This document shows, one piece after another, positions 1-7,846 of a stretch of 64,000 nt of DNA. The stretch spans positions 62,001 to 126,000 of the forward strand of contig CANKZZ010000004.1 in NCBI GenBank assembly GCA_947488655.1. Reading direction: 5' to 3'. Below the pieces are notes generated by a model. The model did not search any database. It saw nothing but the letters and a program-made list of their open reading frames with translations, and had not been told where the DNA came from. Numbering within the stretch: the stretch's first letter is position 1; every line of letters begins with the position of its first letter. The position numbers and the translations under genes are program-made. The DNA comes from an uncultured Psychroserpens sp. Lineage in GTDB: Bacteria; Bacteroidota; Bacteroidia; Flavobacteriales; Flavobacteriaceae.

Positions 1-100
1 AAGCAACTAATTTAGCAAATAAATCACAGATAGAATATTCCGCAGGAATGTTCGTAAGTCGGCAGTGACCAAGCAATTAATTATACACGGTGTTAGCAAA
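1..100 (-). repeat. attC-like site A, cut by the window edge
   Basis: Right part of the site belonging to the cassette 101-472. It has a central hairpin GAATATTCC/GGAATGTTC and ends TATACACGGTGTTAGCAAA. Its end word GTTAGCAAA (92-100) pairs with TTTGCTAAC (464-472) at the other end of the cassette. The left half lies outside the window, so the array continues there. Confidence 0.8.
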
Positions 101-107
101 TCGGTTT

Positions 108-449
108 TTAATTCCTAAAATTTATATCAAGAGCAGAATCAGAAAGTATATATTCCCAAATCGGTATAAAAGTCAAAACGATTAAAAAAATCGAAAGAAA
201 TATTCCAACTATTCCAATTCGATTTCTATTCCGTACAGATTTGATTCCGAGTAAAAGTCCGAGTAATCCAATTCCTATTGCGATTAATTTATTCAATTTT
301 CCACTTGTAACTATTGTAGGGCTTAAATCCGAATCGCTTTGCATTTTTGATAATTCAGTTAGGAATAATTCCGATGTTTGAATGTTAAACCAAATCACAA
401 ATAAAATTCCAATTAGAGCTATTATTATCGATATTGTTCCTGTTTTCAT
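108..449 (-). CDS. Small membrane protein, cassette A
   Basis: A 113-residue protein of unknown family. Three hydrophobic stretches (about residues 5-23, 53-70 and 77-99) suggest three membrane segments; a charged RNRNR patch lies between the second and third, probably in the cytoplasm. It is the only gene of its cassette, with its ATG about 20 nt inside the cassette start and its stop about 10 nt before the attC word. No promoter is visible, so expression probably depends on read-through in the array. I do not recognise a function. Confidence 0.7.
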   Translation of the reverse strand: MKTGTISIIIALIGILFVIWFNIQTSELFLTELSKMQSDSDLSPTIVTSGKLNKLIAIGIGLLGLLLGIKSVRNRNRIGIVGIFLSIFLIVLTFIPIWEYILSDSALDINFRN

Positions 450-469
450 TTTTTGGTCAACTGTTTGCT

Positions 470-593
470 AACGGTTTTGTGTATGATTTCGTTGCGTGTT
501 TAAGCAACTAATTTAGCAAATACAAACTGAATAGAAAATCCGCGAGGATTTTCTTAAGTAGGCTAGTACTAGCAATTAATTATACACGTTGTT
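470..593 (-). repeat. attC-like site B
   Basis: A 124-nt imperfect palindrome. The outer arms are GTGTATGATT and AATTATACAC, the central hairpin is GAAAATCC/GGATTTTC. Its end word GTTGTAACCA (591-600) pairs with TGGTTACAAC (1357-1366) at the far end of its own cassette. Confidence 0.85.
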
Positions 594-605
594 GTAACCA
601 GTTTT

Positions 606-983
606 TCACTCCACTTTTTCATAATAATGATTCAAGTCGTAATTCAATATAATTTTCGGCTTTTCAAAAACTTTATTGCTGAAATATGTACTATGTCCAG
701 CTTGTCCGAATTCATATTCGTAAGTCCAGTCAATTTCGGTTGTTAGTATTCCGTAACTAACTTCATAAGTTCCATTTCCATAAAATCCGCTCTTAAATGT
801 TCCGTCAGATTTTAAATTCAGCGTGTCTGCTTTGTGAGGTGATTCCACACAGCAAGGTTCATTTCCGTAATTAGTATTTACATAAATTCCAACTACACTA
901 TTTTTTGTCATAGGAATATTACATCGCAATACTGAAATTCCAATAATTAAAATTATTCCGATTGCGAAAAGTATGCGTTTCAT
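606..983 (-). CDS. Membrane-anchored or lipoprotein-like small protein, cassette B
   Basis: A 125-residue protein with an N-terminal hydrophobic segment (about 3-19) followed by Cys21 in the context SVLRCN, a poor but possible lipobox. The rest is predicted beta-rich, with the pattern GTYEVSYG and DGTFKSG seen in small lipocalin-like lipoproteins. It follows 980-1336 with an ATGA overlap, so the two are translationally coupled and travel together as one two-gene cassette. Function unknown. Confidence 0.7.
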   Translation of the reverse strand: MKRILFAIGIILIIGISVLRCNIPMTKNSVVGIYVNTNYGNEPCCVESPHKADTLNLKSDGTFKSGFYGNGTYEVSYGILTTEIDWTYEYEFGQAGHSTYFSNKVFEKPKIILNYDLNHYYEKVE

Positions 984-1336
984 TTAATTTTAGGTTTGAA
1001 AATCAAAATCGCAAAGGTTGTAATGAAAATAATTAAAGGTATCTGAAACGCCAAATAGTTAAACTTTTCAATTGGTATTTCTGTTAAACGTCTAATTAAT
1101 GGTGTTAGCATTAGCCCAAAAATCAGGATTCTAAAAATTTTCCTTTTAAAATGTTTCGTAAAAAACGAAATAAGTCCAATTAATCCAATAATTGCAAAAA
1201 TTTGGTCATTATTTCCAAATTCAAAACTTGTCCAAAATAGCCATATGATAAATGGAATTCCAATCATTTGTCCCATTAGAATTATGAGAGAATATGAAGT
1301 CAAAGAAATGGTCTTTATGATGGTTTCAAATTTCAA
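980..1336 (-). CDS. Small multi-pass membrane protein, cassette B
   Basis: A 118-residue protein, very hydrophobic, with about four membrane segments (roughly 10-35, 46-60, 68-84 and 93-112) separated by basic loops such as KHFKRK. It is the first gene of the two-gene cassette B and overlaps the next start by 4 nt. The pairing of a small membrane protein with a small exported protein suggests a joint role at the envelope, but nothing in the sequence names it. Confidence 0.7.
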   Translation of the reverse strand: MKFETIIKTISLTSYSLIILMGQMIGIPFIIWLFWTSFEFGNNDQIFAIIGLIGLISFFTKHFKRKIFRILIFGLMLTPLIRRLTEIPIEKFNYLAFQIPLIIFITTFAILIFKPKIK

Positions 1337-1363
1337 TTTCGAGGTTTTTCTTAAATTGGTTAC

Positions 1364-1487
1364 AACGTGTTTGTGTATGATTTCGTTGCGTGTTTAAGCA
1401 CTAAAGTTAGCAAATAAATCACAGATAGAAAGTCCGCGAGGACTTTCGTAAGTAAGCTTTAACTAGCAATGAATTATACACGGTGTT
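1364..1487 (-). repeat. attC-like site C
   Basis: A 124-nt site of the main subtype, central hairpin GAAAGTCC/GGACTTTC. Its end word GTTGTAAA (1485-1492) pairs with TTTACAAC (2013-2020) at the far end of its own cassette. Compared with site B the stem differs by paired changes. Confidence 0.85.
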
Positions 1488-1499
1488 GTAAAACGTTTT

Positions 1500-1997
1500 T
1501 TATTTAAATTTCAAATTCTCATTTAACTCATTTCGGAATATTTTCATATTTTTTTTCATAGTGTAATATGGGAAAATCAATATCAATGTTGCTATTGGAA
1601 CAAACAATATTAATGCAGGATAAGCTTCTTTTATTATGATTACAGAAAATAATATCAAAAAGAATATTGGTCCAATTATTATCGCAAGTGTTGAGATTTC
1701 ATCATATCCGAAAATTTTCACGTTTAGTTTGGTTTTCTGATTTTCCACACTTATTATTCCAACAGCATTAGACGATTGAATATTCAGATTCATAAACTTT
1801 CTTTTTTTTCTCAAAGTGAATTTATTATCTCCTACTTTTCCGCAAAATATTTTTTTTGAACGATATAATTCGTCTAATAAAATAGGTGTTTCTTCATCAA
1901 CAATCAGTTTGATTCTTTTCTGAAATTCTTTTGGTTCAATATCATATTCAAACACCAAGGAATCAATTAACTTTAATTTTTTAAATAGACTTTCCAT
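1500..1997 (-). CDS. Membrane protein of unknown function, cassette C
   Basis: A 165-residue protein. I start it at the ATG giving MESLFKK; an open frame runs further upstream but that part is translated attC sequence (see the identical peptide in other sites), so it is not coding. Residues 1-100 are polar with a basic KKRKF stretch; two membrane helices follow at about 105-123 and 128-146, and the tail is charged. The arrangement resembles small YcxB-like or PH-like membrane proteins, without a match I would defend. Confidence 0.65.
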   Translation of the reverse strand: MESLFKKLKLIDSLVFEYDIEPKEFQKRIKLIVDEETPILLDELYRSKKIFCGKVGDNKFTLRKKRKFMNLNIQSSNAVGIISVENQKTKLNVKIFGYDEISTLAIIIGPIFFLILFSVIIIKEAYPALILFVPIATLILIFPYYTMKKNMKIFRNELNENLKFK

Positions 1998-2017
1998 TTT
2001 TTCCTCAAATGCTTTAC

Positions 2018-2141
2018 AACGTGTTCGTGTATGGTTAGTTGCGTTGGCAAGAACTAAGTTAGTAAAAGAAAACTTACCAGAGGAAAATCCGTAGGATTTT
2101 CCGAGTACACACAAAACAAGCAATTAGGTATACACGTTGTT
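2018..2141 (-). repeat. attC-like site D, second subtype
   Basis: A 124-nt site with outer arms GTGTATGGTTAG and GGTATACAC and central hairpin GGAAAATCC GTA GGATTTTCC. End word GTTGTGGTTA (2139-2148) pairs with TAACCACAAC (2675-2684). The inner sequence (GCGTTGGCAAGAACTAAGTTA) is shared with sites J, L, P and Q and differs from the main subtype. Confidence 0.85.
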
Positions 2142-2153
2142 GTGGTTAGTTTT

Positions 2154-2666
2154 TTATTCAGATTCGATACATTCATTTATAAATTCCAATGCGTCATTTA
2201 AATAATGCCTTAAATCATTAAATTTAACTTCTCCTGGTTGCCAAGAAGAAAACTTCCAATAATTCCAATTTTCAGAATCCGTTTTGGGAGGAATTAGCAG
2301 AAAATATTGCTCTTCTGAAATTCCTGCAATTAAAATACTCCGTTCTAATTGTTTTCCAATATCAGCAATTCCATCCTCATTCCAAACTTCAATTAAGAAG
2401 CTATCTATGTTTTTAAGATAATCAATTTGTTCAATTTGTTCAAAAGTTGGTTCTATATCATTTGGAGCTGAAAATCCATTTGTAATTCGAAGAAATTCTT
2501 TGTAGTCAGTTGGTAATTTAATTCCGAGTCTTTTTTCGGTCAATTTTATTTCAGTTTCTGATGCTGGTTTAGTTCCTAGCCATTTGTTTTCTGTCTGCTC
2601 TTGAGTAAACTCAAAATCAGCTAATTCAATGGCTTTCTCTGATATTTGTTTTAATTGACTGTTCAT
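2154..2666 (-). CDS. SMI1/KNR4 (SUKH) family protein, cassette D
   Basis: A 170-residue protein with the SUKH core: LTEKRLGIKLPTDYKEFL at about 42-59 followed by TNGF and the acidic FEQIEQID segment, then ILIAG and WNYWKFSSW. SUKH proteins are often immunity proteins for contact-dependent or polymorphic nuclease toxins, or orphan members in toxin arrays. It is the only gene of its cassette, with no partner toxin beside it. Start chosen at the ATG giving MNSQLKQ; a GTG five codons upstream lies in the end word of the cassette. Confidence 0.8.
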   Translation of the reverse strand: MNSQLKQISEKAIELADFEFTQEQTENKWLGTKPASETEIKLTEKRLGIKLPTDYKEFLRITNGFSAPNDIEPTFEQIEQIDYLKNIDSFLIEVWNEDGIADIGKQLERSILIAGISEEQYFLLIPPKTDSENWNYWKFSSWQPGEVKFNDLRHYLNDALEFINECIESE

Positions 2667-2681
2667 TCTTAAATTAACCAC

Positions 2682-2805
2682 AACGGTTTTGTATAAGATT
2701 AGTTGCGTGGTTTAGCAACGAATTTAGCAAATACAAACCGAATAGAAAATCCGCGAGGATTTTCGTAAGCAGGCTCGTACCAAGCAATTAATTTTATACG
2801 TTGTT
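2682..2805 (-). repeat. attC-like site E
   Basis: A 124-nt site of the main subtype, hairpin GAAAATCC/GGATTTTC. Outer arms here are GTATAAGATT and AATTTTATAC, a paired change relative to GTGTAT/ATACAC in other sites. End word GTTACCCAAC (2803-2812) pairs with GTTGGGTAAC (3516-3525). Confidence 0.85.
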
Positions 2806-2816
2806 ACCCAACGTTT

Positions 2817-3185
2817 TTATTCTTTTTCCAGTTCAATTACTAATTCATTTCTTGAAATTTCTTCTGTTACAATAAATTCCTTTGTCTTATATCCTTCTTT
2901 CCAAATTTTAATTTTAGGTTCAATATTTGGGCAAAATCCGTAATTGTTAGAACGCATAAAAAATATTCCGATTGAATCAGTTGAGAAAATTCGATTAACT
3001 TCTTGCGATGCGACAGTAGAATTTATTATTTCAGTGCTTTCAATATTTAAGAATTCTAATCTTACTTTTTCTATAGGTTCTTTAGTTTGCGAATCAATTA
3101 TTTCTCCGTCAATTATTACCCAACAATCACAAGAGGTTAACAGGAAAGAAATCAAAAGTCCAAAAATCAGATTTTTATATTTCAT
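2817..3185 (-). CDS. Lipoprotein with carboxypeptidase-regulatory-like domain, cassette E
   Basis: A 122-residue protein with a signal peptide and lipobox LLTSC (Cys19), so probably membrane-anchored. After it comes DGEIIDSQTKEPIEKVRLEF, the typical start of a CarboxypepD-regulatory-like beta-sandwich, and the fold appears to continue to KIWKEGYKTKEFIV. Family members are common in surface proteins of Bacteroidota. It is the second gene of cassette E, 4 nt after a small membrane protein gene. Confidence 0.75.
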   Translation of the reverse strand: MKYKNLIFGLLISFLLTSCDCWVIIDGEIIDSQTKEPIEKVRLEFLNIESTEIINSTVASQEVNRIFSTDSIGIFFMRSNNYGFCPNIEPKIKIWKEGYKTKEFIVTEEISRNELVIELEKE

Positions 3186-3189
3186 TCGA

Positions 3190-3513
3190 TTAGTATGTTT
3201 TAGTCATTGAGATTGCTATCATAATTCCAATATATAAAAATGGAATTGCACTTAAAAAAATCCAAATCAGATTGTTTTTCAATTCGGTTTTATGTTTTGA
3301 AACCAAAAGTATTGTGTTTATTAACGACCATAAAATTCCACCGTAGAAAACAAACAAGAAGATTAAATTTCCATATTGATAAATCCAAGTTCCTCTGTAA
3401 GGTTGAACCAAATATTTTAAAAGCATTGCACTTAAACAAATTCCGATAATCAGGATTCCGCTTTTTTTAGTCCAATTTATATTTTTAAGCAATGTTTTCA
3501 ATGGTTTGGCCAA
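3190..3513 (-). CDS. Small membrane protein, cassette E
   Basis: A 107-residue hydrophobic protein with about three membrane segments (18-36, 47-68 and 82-102). There is no ATG near the cassette start; the best start is a TTG giving MAKPLKTLL just inside the cassette end word. It precedes the lipoprotein gene in the same cassette. Function unknown; the small membrane protein plus lipoprotein layout parallels cassette B. Confidence 0.6.
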   Translation of the reverse strand: MAKPLKTLLKNINWTKKSGILIIGICLSAMLLKYLVQPYRGTWIYQYGNLIFLFVFYGGILWSLINTILLVSKHKTELKNNLIWIFLSAIPFLYIGIMIAISMTKTY

Positions 3514-3522
3514 ATGTTGGGT

Positions 3523-3649
3523 AACGTTTTTGTGTATGGTTAGTTGCGTCGTTAAGCAACTAATTTAGTAAACAAATACGAACCAGAGAAAATTCCGAAG
3601 GAATTTTCCAGATAAGCACTTGCCAAAGCAATTAATTATACACGGTGTT
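3523..3649 (-). repeat. attC-like site F
   Basis: A 127-nt site with central hairpin GAAAATTCC GAA GGAATTTTC, one base pair longer than in the main subtype. End word GTTGTGGCAC (3647-3656) pairs with GTGCCACAAC (4320-4329). Confidence 0.85.
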
Positions 3650-3661
3650 GTGGCACGTATT

Positions 3662-4285
3662 TTATTCTTTTCGGTACGCTATCATTTCCATTGGTCCACT
3701 CGGAATTGCATATAGCTTTAATAATTCAGTTGAAACTTCTTTAATTGGTATAGAAACATTTCTTTTTCCATCAAAGTACATTGAAACAAAAAAGGTCGAG
3801 TCAATTTTTTCAATTATTTTCTTTTCGCCTTCTTTTCTCTTAAATAGTTTTAAAGTTTCTTTGTCCCAAAGCTCTTTATTAAATTCAAATTCCGATTCTC
3901 GTCCATTTTCAGTCAGTACGAAAGTCAGTTTTTCAATATCTTCTTTTTTCAGCGTTGTGATTGTCGGTTCAAGTCGGTAAAAGTCACATTCAAAAACAGC
4001 ATCTTTTCCATTTGCTTTTCCGTCGATAAATAATTTCAAATAATTATTATTAACCACTTTATACTGGGCAAATTTCCCGTTTTTAGAAGTCAATATTTCG
4101 TCTTCTAAAACTTTAAGGTTTGGTGCTTGCTTTTCGAGCGAGAAATCTGTGTAAAATTCCGCAATTGAACCATTAATTTCTAATAATTGAAATCCAGGAT
4201 AACCTTTTTTGTCATTCCCAGAATCGATTTCTTTTAGTATCCATTTTCCATTCAAATCTTGGCCATTTATTGAATTAAAAATCAT
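3662..4285 (-). CDS. Lipocalin-like secreted protein, cassette F, possible frameshift in signal peptide
   Basis: Reading from the first in-frame ATG gives 207 residues starting MIFNSINGQDLNGKWIL. The LNGKW start and the beta-rich body with YKVVNNNYLKLFIDGK resemble lipocalin-like proteins. The in-frame stretch before this ATG reads through the cassette boundary. In the other frame an ATG at 4320 gives MRAGTLFIF and then a stop; adding one A to the A4 run at 4290-4293 would fuse this to LTMIFNSINGQ and make a good signal peptide. So the annotated start may be the remnant of a frameshifted, formerly exported protein. Confidence 0.6.
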   Translation of the reverse strand: MIFNSINGQDLNGKWILKEIDSGNDKKGYPGFQLLEINGSIAEFYTDFSLEKQAPNLKVLEDEILTSKNGKFAQYKVVNNNYLKLFIDGKANGKDAVFECDFYRLEPTITTLKKEDIEKLTFVLTENGRESEFEFNKELWDKETLKLFKRKEGEKKIIEKIDSTFFVSMYFDGKRNVSIPIKEVSTELLKLYAIPSGPMEMIAYRKE

Positions 4286-4326
4286 TGTTAAAATATGAAT
4301 AATGTACCTGCTCTCATATGTGCCAC

Positions 4327-4453
4327 AACGTTGTTGTGTATGGTTAGTTGCGTGTTTCAGCAACTAATTTAGTAAACAAAAACGAACGCGAGAAAATTCC
4401 GAAGGAATTTTCCAAATAGGCAACGACCAAAGCAATTAATTATACACGTTGTT
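4327..4453 (-). repeat. attC-like site G
   Basis: A 127-nt site with the same longer hairpin as site F. End word GTTGGGCGTA (4451-4460) pairs with TACGCCCAAC (6043-6052). The word GTTGGGC is the only one here that fits the classical GTTRRRY core exactly. Confidence 0.85.
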
Positions 4454-4465
4454 GGGCGTAGTTTT

Positions 4466-5605
4466 TTATTCCGCTCTGTTCACGAATTTTAATCTATATT
4501 TCACTTTTTCTTTTTCTGTTACTTTCATAGATTCAATAAATTCTTCACAAATAAATTTATATCTAACCGTTTCAAGGGTTATTCCATCTAATAAGTGACC
4601 TTGAGATTCTCCAGTATAGTCTTTATTATCTTCCTCATTGGTAATACGCCAACTTCCCCTTTCCACATCTGCTTGTTTAACAAAGCCTATAAACTCTTTA
4701 ATTTCCTCTACAAGTTCTTCTTTTTGATTTAAAATATCTTTAACTTTTCTCGCATAATTTTGGTTAATTGTGCGAGTGTGAATTACTGGCGAATTTGGTG
4801 ATAACCACTTATATTTGAATGTAATATCTTCGCTTATTACTTTGTCGAGTATTTTTTGATAATTACTTATTGTATGTCCTTTGACTGATCTTAATGCTTC
4901 GATAAGTTCTTTTTCATTTTCGGGATTTGAAATTATATCGTCTATTCTTCTGAGTCCTTCTTCGATTAAACTATTTCCAAAAAGATCTTTATTTGAATTG
5001 GACTTTAAATGTAATACGAATGAACCTGGCGAAGATGCAAATGCATTTAATTGATAATTAGCTTGAGTTATATAACTTCGTTTTAAATCTAATTCTGAAG
5101 AAAGAATTGATTTTTTATATGCATTTTCTACCAATGACTGATAAAGTTTTGCAAAATCTCCTAAATCATCAATTGGAATACTTTTTTTGTTTTCATCATC
5201 TGATAACGATAAATGAACAACAACGTTATTATTTTCAACTACCTCTTCTCGAATAACATCCTCATTTTGTTCCTCTATAAAAAAACAATCTTCCTCAGGT
5301 AGAAACTCCTCTTCTAAACCTGAGTTTGTAAAAAATTTAATTTCAAATTCTTTTTCACTTGTATCCTTGGTTTCCCACCACTCAGGTAATTCAGGGTTTA
5401 AGAAAATATATCTCAAATCCGTTTTACCATTTAAAAACTTGTATAATCTATTTTGTGAAACAGCAACACAATGATATCTGTAATCATCGTTTGAGATAGT
5501 TGTTAGAAGACATAAATATTTTGTTCCCGAATTATCCAAAGCTAAAAATAGCTCTGGAAAATCGTTATAAACGAGAATTCGGTCGATTAATAATTTACGT
5601 TTCAT
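4466..5605 (-). CDS. Unknown protein, second gene of cassette G
   Basis: A 379-residue soluble protein. Residues 1-90 form a small beta-rich domain (LVYNDFPELFLALDNSGTKYLCL); an acidic linker around 95-130 leads to a region VVVHLSLSD; residues 150-379 are mostly helical, with a motif RYKFICEEFIESM near the end. It reminds me of uncharacterised proteins of the DUF6575 type, but this is not secure. It begins 1 nt after the stop of 5607-5972, so both form one operon in one cassette. A two-gene cassette of this size may be a self-contained module such as defence or toxin/antitoxin. Confidence 0.65.
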   Translation of the reverse strand: MKRKLLIDRILVYNDFPELFLALDNSGTKYLCLLTTISNDDYRYHCVAVSQNRLYKFLNGKTDLRYIFLNPELPEWWETKDTSEKEFEIKFFTNSGLEEEFLPEEDCFFIEEQNEDVIREEVVENNNVVVHLSLSDDENKKSIPIDDLGDFAKLYQSLVENAYKKSILSSELDLKRSYITQANYQLNAFASSPGSFVLHLKSNSNKDLFGNSLIEEGLRRIDDIISNPENEKELIEALRSVKGHTISNYQKILDKVISEDITFKYKWLSPNSPVIHTRTINQNYARKVKDILNQKEELVEEIKEFIGFVKQADVERGSWRITNEEDNKDYTGESQGHLLDGITLETVRYKFICEEFIESMKVTEKEKVKYRLKFVNRAE

Positions 5606-5606
5606 T

Positions 5607-5972
5607 TTAGATTACAATTGCTGAATTAAAATCAAAACTTTCGCTTCTCCACCAAGAAAAATGATTTGGTTTAAAGGTATTCTTTATTTTACCATCATTT
5701 GGATTTAGTATAATTTTTCCTAATCTCTTATTTTTTTGAGTTGGATATTTCTTTTGAGCTAAACATTTATTTTTATCGTTCCAAATTGAAACAGAGGATA
5801 AAATACATTCTGAAATTCCAGCAAATTTTCTTGTAGAATTCTCACTTTTCTGAGAACAAAAATCAGAACTTACAGCAGGATTGTCTTTACAAAGTCTATA
5901 ATATTCATCTCCATTAGGATCAAACACATCATCAGGTGGACAAAATTCTGGTAAGTCTTCGTGCCAATTCAT
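5607..5972 (-). CDS. Unknown cysteine- and tryptophan-containing protein, first gene of cassette G
   Basis: A 121-residue protein starting MNWHEDLPEFCPP, with cysteines at 11, 28, 39, 56 and 69 that could bind metal but form no standard finger. The end has the aromatic patch NHFSWWRSESFDF. It lies 1 nt upstream of 4466-5605 and about 70 nt inside the cassette, the longest leader in the array, leaving room for a promoter of its own. I do not recognise the family. Confidence 0.6.
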   Translation of the reverse strand: MNWHEDLPEFCPPDDVFDPNGDEYYRLCKDNPAVSSDFCSQKSENSTRKFAGISECILSSVSIWNDKNKCLAQKKYPTQKNKRLGKIILNPNDGKIKNTFKPNHFSWWRSESFDFNSAIVI

Positions 5973-6049
5973 ATTTTATTCAAGTTTTTTTAGAATCCCA
6001 ATATATAATTATTTTGCTAACCTTTCTGTTTTTCCTTCAAATTACGCCC

Positions 6050-6173
6050 AACGGTCTAGTGTATGATTTCGTTGCGTGTTTGAGCAACTAATTTAGCAAA
6101 TAAATCACAGATAGAAAGTCCGCGAGGACTTTCGTAAGTAGGCTATAACTAGCAATGAATTATACACATTGTT
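6050..6173 (-). repeat. attC-like site H
   Basis: A 124-nt main-subtype site, nearly identical to site C, hairpin GAAAGTCC/GGACTTTC. End word GTTACCCAAC (6171-6180) pairs with GTTGGGTAAC (6966-6975). Same end word as cassette E although the cargo differs. Confidence 0.85.
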
Positions 6174-6708
6174 ACCCAACGTTTTTTATCATTTCATTTA
6201 TTCTATTTTCCGCTTCTGTTTTTAAAATTCCGTCATAATAATCTCTAACAAATGGATGTTCAAAATCTTTGTGAGGAAAAATTTCAGGTCTTTCATTTCC
6301 ACTTTTTGTTATTACATCGCAAGGAATTGAAGATGTATCTCCATATTCAGGAACATTGCTACATAACCAACCAAAATATCCAGTTTCGTGATTCGGATTA
6401 TTGTAATTTTCTTTATAGGCTAAATAACTTTTTTCGCTTAATGATACCCAAAGTCCGTATTCCAAAGTTTCACAAGCGTCTTTTACTTTTTGCGTAAGTG
6501 TTGCTCTTATAAAACGGTCAATTTGGTCTTCGTAATGAATTTCGCAAAAGTCCGATTCTAATTTTCCAAGTTCAGACTTTTCTTGGTCGGAAAGGAAATC
6601 GTAATTCGCAGGCGATTTAAACGCTAAAGCAGGCCATTCCGAATGGACTTTTCCACATTCAGAGCACTTAAATTCAATCGTTCTATTTTTCTTTCTTTTC
6701 CAAAACAT
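6172..6708 (-). CDS. DUF2199 family protein, cassette H
   Basis: A 178-residue protein with an N-terminal zinc-ribbon-like FKCSECGKVH (Cys15, Cys18, His22) and the family blocks WPALAFKSPANYDFL, DFCEIHYEDQIDRFIRA, ETLEYGLWVSLSEKSY and GYFGWLCSNVPEYGDT. DUF2199 proteins are soluble and of unknown function, often near toxin/immunity genes. It starts in a TAATG overlap with 6708-6947. Its stop codon lies inside the attC end word, so the last codons are supplied by the site. Confidence 0.85.
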   Translation of the reverse strand: MFWKRKKNRTIEFKCSECGKVHSEWPALAFKSPANYDFLSDQEKSELGKLESDFCEIHYEDQIDRFIRATLTQKVKDACETLEYGLWVSLSEKSYLAYKENYNNPNHETGYFGWLCSNVPEYGDTSSIPCDVITKSGNERPEIFPHKDFEHPFVRDYYDGILKTEAENRINEMIKNVG

Positions 6709-6947
6709 TATTCATTCGGTATTGTAACAAAACCAGTCCAAATCATAACAATATAGATTAAGCACATTATCGATGCAATTTTAAAAAACACTGTGAAAAT
6801 TTTAAAAATTACAGGTGCTTTTTCAACCAATCCTGTTTCATTTTTGACGTGAAAGTCTTTTAATCTTCCAGTAAGTATTGGTCCGACTTTTCTAAAAAAG
6901 AAAAATCCGAAAAGCATAAATAAAGAAAGTCCAATTTTAAATCCCAT
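6708..6947 (-). CDS. Small membrane protein, cassette H
   Basis: A 79-residue protein with two membrane segments (about 3-19 and 50-72) joined by a basic and amphipathic loop with KDFHVKNETG. It is the first gene of the two-gene cassette H; its TAA overlaps the ATG of the DUF2199 gene by 1 nt, so the two are coupled. Function unknown. Confidence 0.65.
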   Translation of the reverse strand: MGFKIGLSLFMLFGFFFFRKVGPILTGRLKDFHVKNETGLVEKAPVIFKIFTVFFKIASIMCLIYIVMIWTGFVTIPNE

Positions 6948-6972
6948 TTTCGGTTGTTGTTAAATGTTGGGT

Positions 6973-7096
6973 AACGTGTTTGTGTATGATTTCGTTGCGT
7001 GTTTCAGCAACTAATTTAGCAAATACAAACCAAATAGAAAATCCGCGAGGATTTTCGTAAGTAGGCTAGTACTAGCAATGAATTATACACGTTGTT
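6973..7096 (-). repeat. attC-like site I
   Basis: A 124-nt main-subtype site, hairpin GAAAATCC/GGATTTTC. End word GTTGCCCACA (7094-7103) pairs with TGTGGGCAAC (7704-7713). Confidence 0.85.
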
Positions 7097-7107
7097 GCCC
7101 ACAGTTT

Positions 7108-7701
7108 TTATTCGATTAATGCTTTTTTAAGCACTTCTTTATTTTCATAATTCCCATTTTCTACGATTCGATAAACTTTTTGTTTAAATTCTTCTAATTC
7201 CGAATTTGCTATGTTCAATTCGTTTATAAATTCCGCTTCGTTAAATGTCATTTTTGTTTTTATTTCTGCGTCTTTAGGTGTATCATCATAATATTCAGAA
7301 AATTCAATTTCGTTTCCTTTGTTACGGTAAAAGACTGATGGATGCCCTATCCATATTTCTTTCCATTTTTTTGACTTTTCCGTGATAATTTTTTTCCAAT
7401 TCTGATAGTCGTTTAATTCGCTACAACATTGGTGTTCAATTATCAGATTATTCTTTTCAATACGAAGTCCGCCATCTAATGGAACAATTTGGTCATAATA
7501 ATTTTGCGGTTCTATTTCCTCAATATGTGAATCAATCGTTGCAATTATCAAATCGTCAGTTACTTTAGATAATATCAGTTCATTATTATACTTATCAACT
7601 TTAAACAAAGCATTAACTTCAGTCGCTTTTTTATAAAGTTCTGTATAATTCCATTCTTCTTGAATTGGCTCTGAATATAGTATGTACTCGATTTTTCTCA
7701 A
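7108..7701 (-). CDS. Unknown soluble protein, cassette I
   Basis: About 197 residues. No ATG is available near the cassette start; I place the start at a TTG 3 nt inside the cassette end word, because the longer frame with TTG at 7743 translates attC sequence. Features are a Cys-Cys pair (IEHQCCSEL), the block KWKEIWIGHPSVFYR and an acidic C-terminal helix. The composition resembles orphan immunity-like proteins of Bacteroidota, but I cannot name a family. Confidence 0.6.
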   Translation of the reverse strand: MRKIEYILYSEPIQEEWNYTELYKKATEVNALFKVDKYNNELILSKVTDDLIIATIDSHIEEIEPQNYYDQIVPLDGGLRIEKNNLIIEHQCCSELNDYQNWKKIITEKSKKWKEIWIGHPSVFYRNKGNEIEFSEYYDDTPKDAEIKTKMTFNEAEFINELNIANSELEEFKQKVYRIVENGNYENKEVLKKALIE

Positions 7702-7710
7702 ATTGTGGGC

Positions 7711-7834
7711 AACGTGTTCGTGTATGGTTAGTTGCGTTGGCAAGAACTAAGTTAATAAAAGAAACCGAACCAGAGGAAAATCCGTAGGATTTTCCGAGTA
7801 CACACAAAACCAGCAATTAATTATACACGGTGTT
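7711..7834 (-). repeat. attC-like site J, second subtype
   Basis: A 124-nt site of the second subtype, hairpin GGAAAATCC GTA GGATTTTCC. End word GTTACCACAC (7832-7841) pairs with GTGTGGTAAC (9034-9043). Confidence 0.85.
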
Positions 7835-7846
7835 ACCACACGTTTT

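Noticed and set aside
7631-7816. Short reading frame starting MLVLCVLGKSYGFSSG within site J (also at 47919-48113 and as an extension of the gene at 1500)
   Set aside because: The same peptide appears wherever a second-subtype site occurs, so it is translated attC sequence, not a gene.
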